64,000 nucleotides of DNA from Catellatospora tritici (lineage in GTDB: Bacteria; Actinomycetota; Actinomycetes; Mycobacteriales; Micromonosporaceae). The notes beneath the pieces are model-generated. The model saw nothing but the letters and a program-made list of their open reading frames with translations. It was not told the DNA's origin and made no database searches. Below are positions 40,201-55,200 of the stretch, one piece after another (within the stretch, counting starts at the first letter, position 1; every line of letters starts with the position of its first letter). The position numbers and the translations under genes were made by a program. The stretch covers positions 136,706 through 200,705 of the forward strand of contig NZ_JAHRCY010000003.1 of the NCBI RefSeq assembly GCF_019083965.1, read 5' to 3'.

Positions 40201-43200
40201 CTGGTCTACCACGCCCCCGACACGCTGCGGCTGGTGGTGAACTTCCCGTCGGCCGTCGGCATCCACGAGGGCTCCGACGTACGCGTGCTGGGCGTCAAGG
40301 TCGGCGAGGTGGTCAAGGTCGAACCGCGGGGACGCACCGTCCGCGTCGAGCTGATCTACGACCGGGACTGGCCGGTGCCCGCCGACGCGGGCGCGCTCAT
40401 CGTCACGCCCAGCGTGGTCAGCGACCGCTACATCCAGCTCGCCCCCGCGTACGGCGGCGGCCCGGCCCTGCCCGACGGCGCCGAACTGCCCGTCGAGCGC
40501 ACCGCCGTCCCGGTCGAGCTCGACGAGGTGTACCGGGCGCTGGACGACCTGAACGTCGCGCTCGGCCCGCAGGGCGCCGACGCCGACGGCGCGTTGCGGG
40601 AGCTGGTCCGGGTCGGCGCGGACAACCTGCGCGGCAACGGCGACGATCTGCACCAGACCCTGTCCGGGGTGTCCCAGGCCATGTCGACCCTGGCCGACGG
40701 GCGCGAGGACCTGTTCGGGTCGGTCGCCGACCTGCAGCAGTTCACCACCATGCTGGCCAAGAGCGACGGCACCGTACGCGAGTTCAACACCCGCCTGGCC
40801 GACGTGTCCGAGCAGCTGGCCGCCGAACGCGAGGAGCTGGCCGAGGCGGTGCGGGCCCTGTCGCGGGCACTGACCGACGTCGCCGCGTTCATCCGCGACA
40901 ACCGCGCCCAGCTCAAGGCCAACGTCGCCGCGCTGGCCGACCTGACCGGGGTGCTGGTGCGCCAGCAGCGGGCACTCACCCAGGTGCTCGACAACGCGCC
41001 GCTGGCCCTGTCCAACCTGAACCTCGCCTACAACCCCCGCTCCGGCACCATCGACACCCGCGACAACGCGCTCGGGCCGTACGAACCGGCCAGCTTCGTC
41101 TGCTCGCTGCTGGTCAGCAGCGTCCCGGCCAAGGAGGTCCCCGCGGCCTGCACCGACCTGGCCAAGACCCTGTCGGCGGCGAAACTGCCGCTCACCCCGG
41201 AGCTGAAGCAGCTGCTCAAGGCGGTGCTCAAGTGAAGCGCATCGTCACCGCGCTGACGCTCGCCGCGACCCTGGGCGTGTCCGGCTGCACCGGGCTGCCG
41301 GGCGGGGCGCCGGACGGGCCGTCATACCAGGTCACGGTGGAGTTCGCCGATGTGCTCGACCTGGTGCCGCAGGCCGCGGTGAAGGTCAACGACGTCACCG
41401 TCGGCAGCGTCACCGCCATCGAGCTGCACGGCTGGACCGCCGCCGTACGGCTGAGCCTGGCCGACACGGTCCGCCTGCCCGACAACGCCACCGCCGCGAT
41501 CCGGCAGACCAGCCTGCTCGGCGAGAAGTTCGTGGCACTGGCCTCGCCCACCGGCGACACCGCCCAGGGCAGCCTGTCCGACGGCGACACCATCCCGCTG
41601 GCCCGCACCCGCCGCGCCGCCGAGGTCGAGGAGGTCCTCGGCGCCCTGGGCCTGCTGCTCAACGGCGGCGGCCTGGCCCAGCTCAAGACGATCAACACCG
41701 AGATCACCAAGGCGCTGTCCGGACGCGAGGCCGACGCCAAGGGCGCACTGCGCGAACTCGACCGCTTCGTCGCCGGGCTGGACGCGCAGAAGACTGACAT
41801 CGTCGCCGCCATCGACGCCCTCGACCGGTTCTCGGCGAGCCTGGCCGAGCAGACCGACACCATCGGCGCCGCCGTCGACGCGTTCGAACCCGGCCTGACC
41901 GTGCTCGCGCAGCAGCGACCGCAGCTGACCGCGATGCTCACCGCGCTGCGTGACCTCGGCGCGGTCGGCGAACGCGTCATCGCCGACAGCCGCGACGACA
42001 CGCTGCGCTCGCTCAGGGCCCTGCAACCGCTGCTGGAGCAGCTGGTCAAGGCGGGCGACGCGCTGCCCAAGGGGCTGGACTTCGCGCTGTCGTACCCGTT
42101 CCCGCCCAACGCCCGCAAGGCGATCTCGGGCGACTTCGTACGCCTGCACGCCACCCTCGACCTCGACGCCTCGTCCATCCTGGCCAACCTGCTCGCCGCG
42201 GGTGGCGCCCCGGCCACGCCCGGCACCCCGACCACCCCGGGCCTGCCGCTGCCCCACCTGCCGCTGCCGCTGCCCAGTCTGCCGCTGCCCCACCTGCCGC
42301 TACCGACCGCGCTGCCCACCCTGCCCGGCGGGATCCTCCCCTCCGGACTGCTGCCCAGCGGGGTCCTCCCCGGCCTGCCCGGACTCCCGGGCCTCCCGCT
42401 GGACGCCGCCACCCGCGACGGCCGCTGGGACCCGCAGACCGGCGAAGTGGTCCGGGTACGCGGCGGTCTGGCCGAACTGCTCACCGGGGGCCGCGAATGA
42501 TCCTCACCAGGCTCGCCCGACTCCAGCTCGTCGTCTTCGCGCTGGTGGCACTGCTCGGCGTCGGGTACGTCGCGGTCCGCTACGTCGGCGTCGGCGACGC
42601 GTTCACCGGCCGCTACACCGTGCACGCCGACTTCGCCGCCGCGGGCGGGATCTTCCCCAACGCGTCGGTCACCTACCGAGGCGTGCCGGTCGGCCGGGTC
42701 GCGGCGGTGACCCTGCACGGCGACGGGGTCCGCGTCGAACTGGACCTCGACGGCGGCACCCGCATCCCCGCCGACCTGCACGCCGTCGTCGCCCACCGGT
42801 CGGCCGTCGGCGAGCAGTACGTCGACCTGCGCCCCGACACCGACACCGGCCCGTACCTGGGCGACGGGTCGGTCATCGGCGCCGACCGGACCGGCGTGCC
42901 GCTGCCGGTCGAGACGCTGCTGTCGCACCTGGACGCACTGGTCGGCTCGGTCGACCCGGAACAGCTCGGCGTGGTCGTCGACGAGCTGGGCACCGCGTTC
43001 GAAGGCAACGAGACCGCGCTGCGGACCCTGCTCGACTCCGCCGACGCGCTGCTGACCGATGCCGACCGGTACCTGCCGCAGACCGCCGCCCTGATCGACG
43101 ACTCTGCCACGGTGCTGGCCACCCAGGCCGCCGCCGCCGACCAGATCCGCCGCTACGCCAAGGCCCTGGCGCAGCTCGCGCAGACCCTGCGCGCCGCCGA

Positions 43201-46200
43201 CCCGGATCTGCGCAAGCTGCTGGCCAACGGCCCGCCCGCCTCGGCCGAGCTGCTGGCGCTGCTGCGGGACCTGGACCCGTCGCTGGGCCCGCTGCTGGGC
43301 AACCTGATCACCGTCAACGGGATCGCCGTACGCCGCCTCGACGGTATCGAGCAGATCCTGGTCACCTACCCACTGGTCGTCGCGGGCGGGTTCACCGTCG
43401 CACCCGGCGACGGCACCGCCCATCTCGGCCTGGTCCTCAACGTCAGTGACCCGCCCGCCTGCAACTACACCAAGACCGGCCAGTCGCTGCGGTGCAGCGG
43501 CGCCGAACTCGGTCGCGGCTCGGGTCAGCGCAGCGTTACCCAAGCCCCGCACGCCGGCCCACCACCCAGTCCTGCCCCCTTGGGTGCGGGTCCGGTCGCG
43601 GGCACGGGCACCGGCGCGAGCCCCGTCGCGCCGGTGCCCGGTATCGCCGGATTCGATCCCGTCACCGGCCTGGTCACCGGACCGGACGGGCAGCCGCTGC
43701 AGTTCGGCGGCACCGGCGGTCAGGCCGCGTCCGCGGGCGACCAGTCGTGGAAGTTGTTACTGCTCAGCGGCCTGGCGCCGTGACCGACCAAGGAGGACAG
43801 TTGAGAATCCGGATCACCGCGGGCCGAGTGCTGGCCGTGCTCCTGGTCGCCGCGCTGGCGGCGGCCGGTTTCCTCGGGTACGGCTGGCACGCCGCGCACC
43901 AGCACGAACAGGCCCAGGCCCGGCTGCTGGCCGCCTCGCGCCAGTTCGTCGTCGACTTCATCTCGATCAGCGCCGCCACCGTCGACCAGGACCTTGCCCG
44001 CGTCGCCGTCGGGGCGACCGGCGAGTTCGCCGACGAGTTCCAGCGCGGCATGCCGACGGTGCGCGGCGCCGTGCTGGAGAACAAGGTCGAGTCCACCGGC
44101 ACCGTGCTGCGGGCCGGGGTCGTCTCCGGCGACGCCGACTCGGCCGTGGTGCTGGTCGCCGCCGACGCCACGGTCAAGAACGCCAAGGCGCCGCAGGGCC
44201 GGGTGGCTCACTACCGCATCCAGCTCGACGTGGTCCTCGACGAGGCCAGCGGTGCGTGGCTGGTCTCGAAACTGCAGTTCGTGGGATAGGGGAGCAGACG
44301 TGAGCGTGCAGACGGAACCGGAGACCGAAGCAGTGTCCGAACCGGAGATCGAAGCCGTGTCCGAACCGGATGAGACGACCCCCACCGCCGCGCCGACCCG
44401 GCGGCGCGGCCTGCTCGTGCCCGCGCTGGCCCTGCTGCTGGTGCTGGCACTCGGCGCGGGCGGCTACCTGTGGTACGACCGGCAGCGGCTGCGCGACACC
44501 GACGCCGCCGCCCGCGAGTGCACCGCCCTGGCCCCGGCCGCCGCGGCGGCCCTGTTCTCCTACGACTACCGCACCTTCGACATGGGCGCGGCCGGTGGCA
44601 AGTCGTTCGCGGCGGGCGCCTTCGCCGACGAGTACGCCAAGACCACCGCCTCGCTGAAAGAGGCGGCGACCAAGGAGCAGGCCGTCGTCACCGCGCAGGT
44701 CACCGCCGTGAGCGTGGCGAGCGCCGCCCCGGACCGGGTGGAGCTGCTGGTCTTCCTCAACCAGTACCGGCGTAACGTGAACATCAGCGGCGAGAAGGTC
44801 GACCAGAACCGGGTGGTGCTCACCTTCACCCGCGAGGGCGGCGCGTGGAAGGTGACCGCCGTCTCGGCGATCTGAACCGGATTCCTTTGTGACATAGGGC
44901 GTTGCCCGGCCGTCTCTCCTGGTATGGAACCTCGTCATAGACGCTGTCCGGCCGAGGGAGACGACCATCGCCACCACGATGACCGACCTGTTCCGGGCGT
45001 ACTGGCCGGTCGTCTTCGGCTACGTGTACCGGCGCACCGGCGATCCGGCGCTGGCCGAGGAGCTGGCACAGGAGGCCTTCACCCGGGCCACCGCCGCGTT
45101 CCTGGGCTGGCGCGGCGAATCGGCCCCGGCCTGGCTGCTGGCGATTGCCCGCAACGTGCTCGCCGACCATCACCGCAGGGGCCGCCCGCTGGCGCCGCTG
45201 GAGGATGCGCTGGATCCGGCCGAGGCGTTCCCGCACACCCGTGTCGAGGTGCGCGACCTGCTGGCTCGGCTGCCCGCCACCGACCGGCGGCTGCTGGAGC
45301 TGGTCTACCTGGACGGGTTCAGCCACGCCGAGGTGGCCGCGATGGCGCGGCGCACCCCGGCCGCGATACGCACCGCGGTATGGCGGGCACGGGAAGCGCT
45401 GCGCGCCCTGGCCCAGGAGGAGTGAGGCGATGACCGAGGATCCGCTCGACCTGCCCCCGGTGCCCGCGTTCGACGACCGGGCGGTGCGCCGCGCCATGCG
45501 CCGGGGCGTGGTCCGCACCGCGGCGGTCGCCGCGGCCGCGCTGCTCGCGCTCCTGCTGCTGGTGTGCGGCACCTCGGTCGCGGTCAGCACCCTGCGCGGT
45601 GACCGGTTCTTCAAGGTCGCCTACTACGGCACTGTCTCCGCGCACCCGGAGTACCGGCTCGCCCAGGACGGCAGCTGCTGCGCCGCCGGGCCGCTGTTCG
45701 GCCTGACCAACCTCGGCCTGGCCGCCGAGCTGCGGCTACGGGCGCGTCCGCTGGGCGCCTTGAACTATCCGGCGGCCAGTACGGCCACGGTCACCCAGGA
45801 CGTGGACGGCACGCTGCACACCTCGTTCGACGACGGACCGACCCCGCTACGCGACGCGTTGCGGCGCGGGCGCCCGGATCGGGCCCGTACGCAGGCGTTC
45901 CTGGCCTCGCTGCCGGACGCGACCGTGGTGTCGGCGCTGGTCGAGTTTGCCGACCCGGTCCCGGGCACGCGGTTCGGGGCGTTCTTCGACAGCCGGGTGC
46001 CGGTGGCGGCGGTGTCCGACCGGGGGGTGCCGGTGTTCGCCGTCGGACCGTACGAGTCCAGTCCGTACAACCCGGTCACCTGGCCGAATGCCGACCTGGG
46101 CGAGCTACGCGCCTGGGCCGACGGGCTGGACGACAGCTACGACGAGGCGCTGGCCGAGGTCGGGCTGCCCCCGGCGGCGCAGCTCCGAATGGCGGCCGAG

Positions 46201-49200
46201 GCGGGGCTGGTGCACGCGTTCGTATTGCCGCGCGTGCCGTTGCCGGTGCTGCGAGCGCTCGCCGCCGATCCGAACGTGCACAGCGTCAACCTGCTCGACA
46301 CCGCGACTGATCCGGGCGGGCCCTTCCCGTACTGAGCCGGTGACCGCCCGCGCGTCAGGCGCGGGCGGTCACCGGCCGGCCACTAGCTGACGGGCGGCCC
46401 GGCCCAGACCGTGACGCTCAGCCCGACCGGGTCCTTGGTGTCCTGACCGTTGGAGACGATCTTCACGCCGATGGTCCGGCCCGGCATGATCAGGCAGAAC
46501 GTGGTGCCCACGATGTTGTTGAGGCCTCCGCTGAAGACAGTCCCGGTGGTGCAGGCTTCGTAGCTGAGCGGCTTGGTCCGCAGATCGACCATCTTGATGG
46601 ACGGGTTGCCCGGCATGAAGTAGTTGTTCATCGCGCTGAAGCTGAGGTCCTCACCGGAGTTGCTGTTCACGTACTCCGACTGCTTCGGCGGGGCGGCGTC
46701 GGGTAGCGGCACCGAGTATCCCCGCACGATCTGAAGCGTGTACGTCCCCAACTGGGTACCCTCCACCGCCGAGGCCGGTGATGGGGACGGAGACGGCGTC
46801 GGTGCCGGGTTCGGGCTGGGCTGACCCGGGGTCGTCGCAGCGGGGGGTGGCGCCACCGGATCGGTCGCCTTGGTGTCGGGCGCGGATTGCTTACCCGCGA
46901 AGAAGCCCGCTCCTGTCATCGCGAGGATGAGGGTGGCGATCGCGACGATCCACTGCGGTGCGAGTTCCCAGGGGTTGGCCTTTCGGGCGGGGGAGGCGGG
47001 AGGGTTTGTCTCGTCGATGCTCACTGCGGCGGGCTCCTTCGATGCCACTGGTTGCTCCGGCCGCACAGTATCGAAACATCGAACATGATCAGGATGGCTT
47101 GCTGGGCGCGGTGACGCCGCCGCGTGGTCGACCTTTGTGACTGATCGGCTACGCGGTGAACATGCCGGGCTACCCGAACGCGCCGATGAGACCACGCGGC
47201 GCGGGTGTGCCGGGATCACAGCGGCAGCGACATCTCCAGTTCGCGGCGCACCCCGTCCGGCATCGCCTGCTCGTGGCCGGTCTGGGCGAAACCGCAGCGG
47301 CGGTAGAGCGCGAGTGCGGGGGCGTTGTCCACCGCCACCATCAGCCGAAGCTCGGGCACGCCCTGGGTGCGCGACCAGGCCGCCACCTCGGTGATGAGCG
47401 CGTCGGCGACGCCCTTGCCGCGCCCGGCCGGACTCACCCACATCGAGATCAGCTCGGTATGGCCGGGCTGCTCGCCGGGCACGCCGCCGGCCATGCCGAC
47501 CGGCTGTCCGTCGAGCCGCGCGATCAGGTTGTGCGAACCGGGCAGCTCCAGCCGGGCACGCCAGCGGTCCTCGCGGTCACCCGGGCCGGTCCAGTCCGCC
47601 AGGGTCGAACCGAACGCGCTCGGCGCCTCGGCCAACGCGGCCAGTCGGAGCTCGCGCCACAGCGGCCAGTCGTCGGGGGTCAGCACCTGGATCTCGATCA
47701 TGCCCGGCATCCTGCCGCACCGCCTCCGGGCTCGCCAAACGCAATTAATGCGTCGCGGGCGGGCGTGCGCCGCCGATACGGTCACCGTATGACAACTGAC
47801 CAGGTTCGGGTCGTTTACACCAAGTTCGACGGCAGCCTGCACTGGCACCAGACCATGACCCGCCTCGGCGAGGACGAGCACGGCGTCTGGCTCGGCGCCC
47901 GCCCGGGACTGATCGTCCGCAAGGGCCTCGACGGGCCGGACGTGGTCGTCAAACAGGCGCACGTGCTGCTGTTCCCGCGTGACGCGTGGTGGACCGCCGT
48001 CTTCAACGGCGAACCGGAGCGGGTGGAGATCTACTGCGACATCACCGGGCCGATCACCTGGCCGAGCGAGTCCGAGGTGACCATGGTCGACCTGGATCTC
48101 GACGTGGCCCGGCTGCGCGCGGACGGGCGGGTCGAGCTGTGGGACGAGGACGAGTTCGCCGAGCATCAGGTCCGCTACGCCTACCCGCCCGACGTCATCC
48201 GGAAGGCGTCGGAGGCGGCGGCGTGGCTGTACGAGGCCCTGTCCAGCGGCGTCGAGCCGTTCGCCGCCACCTACCGGGCCTGGTTGTCCCAGGTGGACGA
48301 GGTGGTCGAGGCGGCGAGCTGACCGCCTCCCTCGATACAAGAAATTTTCTGGCCGTTGGCATCTAGCGAAACTTGGTTTCAGTGGCGATAGTGGCGGGTG
48401 AATGTCCACCCCCGACCATCGCGGAGCAGCCATGACCAGAGCACGCCTGCGCGCAGCGGCCGTCGCGGGCCTCACCGCGTTCAGCCTCGCCGCCTCGGGA
48501 ATCGCGGCGGCACCCGCCGTCGCCGACACCCCCACCCACGACGAGCAGATCACCTTCCAGGACTGGTCCGGGCTCGCCGACTGGCACTCCGGCACCGGTA
48601 AGGGCACCCTCGCGCTGCCGGGCCAGCACACCGGCATCACGATGCTGCTGCCCCAGGGCAGCACCGAGTTCACCGATCCGCACACCGGGACCACCAAGAC
48701 CTGGGACTACTCCACCTGGACCGGCCCGGTCACCCAGATCGGCTTCGACGCCACCGAGCTGATCGCCTCCTGGAACGCGCAGACCCCGGCGGGCACCTGG
48801 ATCCAGGTGGAGATGCAGGGCACCTACAACACCGGCGGCCAGACCCCGTGGTACGTCATGGGCCGCTGGGCCTCCGGTGACACCGACATCCGCCGCAGCA
48901 CCCTCGACGGCCAGGGCGACCCGTACTCGACGATCTGGACCGACACCTTCTCCATCGACGACGCCTCGCGCGGCGTGCTGCTGCACGCCTACCAGCTGCG
49001 GCTGACCCTCTACCGGGCGCCAGGGCAGTGGCAGTCGCCGCGGGTGTGGATGCTCGGCGCAATGACCTCCAACGTGCCCGACCGGTTCACCGTCACCCCG
49101 AGCGCCGGGCACATCGCCTGGGGCACCGAGCTGAACGTGCCGCGCTTCTCCCAGAACATCCACAGCGGCCAGTACCCGGAGTACGACGGCGGCGGCGAGG

Positions 49201-52200
49201 CGTGGTGCTCGCCGACCTCCACCGAGATGGTCGTGGAGTACTGGGGCCGCGGCCCGTCGGCACAGGACACCAGCTGGGTCGACCCGTCCTACGCCGACCC
49301 GAGCGTCGACCACGCCGCCCGCATGGTCTACGACTACGAGTACGAGGGCGGCGGCAACTGGCCGTTCAACACCGCGTACGCGGCGTCGTACCTCGGCCTG
49401 GACGCCCGCGTCACCCGGCTGCACTCCCTGGACGAGGCGGAGAAGTTCATCGCGGCGGGCATCCCGATCGTGACCAGCCAGTCGTTCCTGTCCTCGGAGC
49501 TCGACGGCGCCAACTACGGCACCTCCGGGCACCTGTTCGTCATCGTCGGGTTCACCGCCGAGGGCGACGTCATCATCAACGACCCCGCCTCGTCCAGCGA
49601 CGACGTGGTCCGCAACGTCTACAAGCGCAGCCAGTTCGAGCAGATCTGGCTGCGGACCAAGCGCCACCGCGCCAGCGGGACCGTGGCGAGCGGCACCGGC
49701 GGCATCGCGTACCTGATCAAGCCGTGGTGGAAGCCGTGGCCGCAGGTCGCCGGATCCACCAACTGGTGAGTCCACCGTCCCGGGCGGCCGCGGAGGTCGC
49801 CCGGGACGATACCTGATCTGGGGGAACAGGCCGTCACGGGTGATCGGGTGACGAACTGTCGGGGCCGGTGTGCAGAATGACTCCGCCGCAGTTCGATCAC
49901 GGGGCGGCTTCACCACCGCGACAAGCGGCAACGCGTCGCGAATCCCCTCAAGGATGACATGTTCACAACGACCAGACGCCGCGCGGGCATCATCGCCCTC
50001 GCGGCCACCCTCGGCATGCTCGGCCTGGCCGCGCCCGCCCAGGCCGAGGAGACCGGCACCATCGTCGGGCAGCTCACCGACGCGGGCCAGCCCGTCGCCG
50101 GTGCGGCCGTCACCGCGTACGGGCCCGGCTGGGGCACGGCCACCACCGACGAGACCGGGCACTACGAACTGGCCGGGCTGAGCGTCGGGACGTACCGGGT
50201 CCAGTTCGACGCGGCCGGCCACCCGAGCCAGTACGCCTACCAGCAGTCCGACTGGAGCAACGCGGCCGAGATCGCGGTGCCCGCGGGCGGTCAGGTGACC
50301 GTCGACGACCAGCTGCTGCCGACGGGCACCATCACCGGCACGTTCACCGACCAGGACGGCGCTCCCGTCGCGTCGGTCGCCGTATCGGCGCAGAATGACG
50401 GCGGCCAGGGCGCCACGACCACCACCGCGGCCGACGGCACGTACACGATGAGCGTGCTGCCCGGTAGCTACCACGTCATGTTCGAGGCCGTCGCGGGCGG
50501 ATACCAGTACGCGGTCGGCACGGCCGACGTGCGCAACGCGACGACGTACACCGTCGCGGCTGGTCAGACCGTGGTCGTGAACGACAAGGTGCTGCCGACC
50601 GGCCGCGTCGCCGGGCGGTTCACCGACCGCGACGGCACCGGCATCTCCGACGTGCAGGTGCAGGTCTACCAGAGCTACGGGCCCAACTTCTACGCCACGA
50701 CCGACTACAACGGCGAGTTCCACCTCGACCAGGTCTTCGCCGGGACGTACCAGGTGCGGTTCGACAACTACCAGCGCAACTTCTTCCAGTTCTACCAGGG
50801 GAAGATCTACGACGAGGACGCCGACCGGATCACCGTGACCGCCGGGCAGACCACCACCGTCGACGACACGCTGCTGCCGACCGGCTCGGTGCATTTCACC
50901 GTGACCGACGCGCTCACCGGCGCCCCGATCGGCAACTTCGGCGCGGGGGCCGGGTTCACCTCGGTCACCGGCACCGACGGTTCGGTCACGATCGACGGCG
51001 TGACCGTCGGTGACCAGCGGGTCTACGCCTCCGCCGAGGGCTATCTCGCTTCCGACGAGCGCCGGGTCACGGTCAGCGAGGGGGCCGTCACCGAGGTCGC
51101 CATCGCGCTCACCCCGACCGCGAAGATCGCGGCCACCGTGGTCGACGCCCGCACGGGCGCGCCGGTCGAGGGCTTCTGCGTGCTGGCGACCAAGCAGGAC
51201 GAGAACATGTTCCTCGAACGCTGCACCCAGTCCGACAGCGACGGCCACGTCGTCCTGGACTACCTGCGCGCGGGCAGCTACCAGCTGTTCGCCTACGGCA
51301 ACCTGTACGAGGAGCAGCGCTCGCCCTACGGTGCGCAGTGGGTCACCGCCGACGGTGGCACCGGCAACCAGTCGCTGGCGGCGTGGGTCACGGTGACGGC
51401 GGGACAGACCACCACAGGTCCGGTCATCAAGCTCGACCGTCGCGGCACCATCACCGGCACGATCAAGGGCGTCGGCGGCGCGACCGTCGTGCACCCCGCC
51501 GTGACCTTCGGCAACTTCCACTACCACAGCGGCGACGGGCCGATCACGATCCCGGCGAAAAGCGATGGCACCTACACCGTCGACTTCCTCGGGCCGTACC
51601 ACTGGCCGCTGCGGTTCGTCGCCCAGGACTACCCGACGCAGTGGAGTGGCAACGCGCCCACCCGGCCGTCCGCCACGAAGATCAAGGTGTGGGCGAACCA
51701 GTCCGTCACCTACGACATCCAGCTCGTGCAGGGCGCCACGCTCACGGTGGACGGGCCGGACGAGGGGTCGTACGTGGCCTACAACGCGAGCAACGGTGAG
51801 ACCGTCGGGGCCTGCAACACCGGCGGCGCGCACACCTGCCAGATGCGGGTGCTCGGGCCGCAGAACGCCCGCTTCAAGGTCTGGGCCGCCGACGACTACT
51901 GGTTCGGCGGCACGGACATCACCAACGCCACCGTGGTGAAGATCCCGGCGACCGGCACCAAGACGGTCACCATCACCCGCTGAGGCACGACGGGCCGAAT
52001 CCACCGACCGGTGGATTCGGCCCGTCCCATCGGCCGTGCCATCGGTCGTGACCTGGTAGGACGACCGTCAACGTGGTCAATTCGACGGTAGCCGGGCCGC
52101 GCGGTTTTGCGTTCGTGTGGACAATGGCTGTCGCCGCAGTTCGATCACGGGGCGGCTTCACCACCGCGACAGGCGGCAACGCGTCGCGAATCCCCTCAAG

Positions 52201-55200
52201 GACGGCATGTTCACATCAACCAGGCGACGTGCGGGCGCCACGGCCCTCGCACTCGCGATCGGCCTCGTGGGCCTGACGGCCCCCGCCTACGCCGAGGACA
52301 CGGGACGCATCACCGGACAGCTCACCGACGGCGGCCAGCCCGTCCCCTACGCGTACGTCAGCGCGGGGGAGGTGGACGGCCAGAACTGGGGCTCGGCCAC
52401 CACGGACGAGACCGGTCACTACGAGATCGCCGACCTGCCCGCCGGGCAGTACCGGGTGGACTTCACCGCACCCGGCCACCCGATCCAGTACGCCCACCAG
52501 CAGACCGACTGGAGCCGGGCGGACCACTTCACGGTCCCCGCGGGTGGCCAGGTGACCGTCGACGACGAGCTCCTGCCCACCGGCACGATCTCGGGCACGT
52601 TCCGTGACCGCGCGGGCGCGGGCATGGCGGTCAGCGTTAGCGCCGATGCCGTCGACGGCGGCAGCGGCGGCGCCTCGGGCAGCACGGCCCCCGACGGCAC
52701 ATACGAGCTGAAGGTCCTGCCCGGCCGCTACCGGGTGTCGTTCCGGCCCTACCAGGGGCCGTACCAGTACGCCGTCGGCACCCTCGACTACGCCCAGGCG
52801 ACGCTGTACGACGTCACGGCCGGCCAGACCGTGACCGTCGACGACACGGCGTTGCCGACCGGCTCCGTCGCGGGGCGCTTCACCGACCGCGGCGGCGCCG
52901 GAATCCCGGATGTCCAGGTGTCGGTCGACAGCGACAACGGCGTGAACTACATCACCTACACCGACGCCGACGGCTTCTACCGCGTGGACGGCGTCTACAC
53001 CGGCAGCTACCGGGTGTACTTCTTCGGATCCGGGCGCAACATCGACCAGTACGCCCACGCGACGATCGACCGCGCCGAGGCCACCCTCTTCGCCGTCACC
53101 GAAGGTGTCACGACCTCTGTGGACGAGGTGCAACTGGCGACGGGTTCGGTGCACTTCACCGTCACCGACGCCCGCACCGGCGATCCGATTCCGCAGTTCG
53201 AGGCCGCTGCCGGCATGGTCTACGTCACCGGTGTCGACGGGTCGGCGACCGTGGCGGACGTCTCCGTCGGCAACCAGTGGACCCATGTGTCCGCCGACGG
53301 CTACCTCACCTCGGCGCAGACCCGGGTGGCGGTGACCGACGGCGCGACCACCGAGGTGGCCGTGGCGCTCACCCCCGTCGCCCGGATCGCCGCGACCGTG
53401 GTCGACGCCCGCACCGGGACGCCGGTCGAGGGCTTCTGCGTGCAGGCGATGGTGCCGACCGACGTCATGTTCGGCGACGGCTGCATCAGCACGGACAGCC
53501 AGGGCAAGGTCACGCTGAACTACCTGCGTGCGGGCACCTACCAGCTGTTCGCGTTCGGCAACCCGTACGAGGAGCAGCGCTCGCCGTACGGCGCGCAGTG
53601 GGTCACCGCCGACGGCGGCACCGGCAACCAGTCGCTGGCCGCACCGATCACGACGGTGGCGGGACAGACCGTCGCCGCGCCGGTCATCAAGCTGGACCGG
53701 CGGGGCACCATCACCGGCCACGTCACGGGCACCGGCGGCAGCGCGGTCACCGGCGCGAGCGTGACCTTCGGCAACTTCCACTACCACAGCGGTTCGGGGC
53801 CGATCTCGTTCCCGGTCGCGGCCGACGGCACCTACACCGTCGACTTCCTCGGGCCGTACGCGTGGCCCCTGCACTTCTACGCCGACGGCTACGCCCCGCA
53901 GTGGAGCGGCAACTCCGGTGCCCGGCCGGGCGCGACGAAGGTCAAGGTGAAGGTGAACCAGACCGTCAGCTACGACATCGTGCTGCTCAAGGGCATCCCG
54001 GTCACGGTGAACGCGCCCGACGGCGGCTGGTACGTGGCGTACAACTCGGCCACCGGTGAGACCAGCGGCCGCTGCAACGTCTGGCCCGCGCACAGCTGCC
54101 AGATGCTGGTGCTCGGACCGCAGAAGGTGCGGTTCAAGGTCTGGGGCGGCAGCGACACCGACTTCTGGTACGGCGGCACGGACTTCGCCACCGCCACCGA
54201 CGTGCGCATCCCGGAGACCGGCACCAAGACGGTCACCATCACCCGCTGACCCGACGCCGGGGCGGGTGGCCGCACCCGCCCCGGCACCCACGGTCGTCAT
54301 CGGAGCCTCATTTGTGGCAGACGACACGGGCCGTCAGTCGTCATGTGGACGTAAGGCCCTAAAGGGCTGGAGGAGAGCGCTTCCCAACCCCTAGGTTCGC
54401 CGTCGTGTCCGCAGTACTCATCAATGTCCTCGGCGCCATGTCCGCCACCGTCGACGGAGTCGAGTCCCCGCTCGGCGGCCCCCGGCAACGGGCGGTCCTG
54501 GCCAGCCTGATCCTGGCCCGACCCCGGGCCGTGTCGGCCGCCCGCATCGTCGAGGACGTGTGGGACGGCGAGGCCACCCCGTCGCCGACGACCCTGCACG
54601 CCTACGTCGCGGAGCTGCGCCGGGCACTGGAACCCGGCCGGGCCGCCCGCGCCGCCGCCCGGGTGCTGGTCACCGAGGGCACCGGGTACGCCCTGCGCCT
54701 GCCGCCCGACGCCGTCGACGCCGACCGGTTCGCCCGGCTCACCGCCGAGGGCGCCGAGCTGCTGCGTCGGGGCGACGCCGAGGCCGCCCACCGGACGCTG
54801 ACCGAGGCGCTGGCCCTGTGGCGCGGCCCGGCCTTCGCCGACCTCGACGACCACGACTTCGTCGCCACTGCCGTACGCCGGCTGGAGCGCCTGCGCGACA
54901 CCGCCACCATCGACCTGCTGGAGGCGGGCCTGGCCCTGGGCCGCCACGGCGAGCTGGTGCCGGAGCTGACCGCGCTGACCGAGCAGCAGCCGCTGGCCGA
55001 ACGCGCCTGGCAGCTGCTGGCCCTGGCGCTGTACCGGGGCGGCCGTCAGGCCGACGCCCTCGACGCGATCCGCCAGGCCGCCGACCTGCTGGGCGACCTG
55101 GGTCTGGACACCGGCGCGGCGCTGCGCGAACTCGAAGTGGCCATCCTGCGGCAGGACCCGACGCTCGACCTGCCGGTGTCCACGCCCGAAACGCTCACGC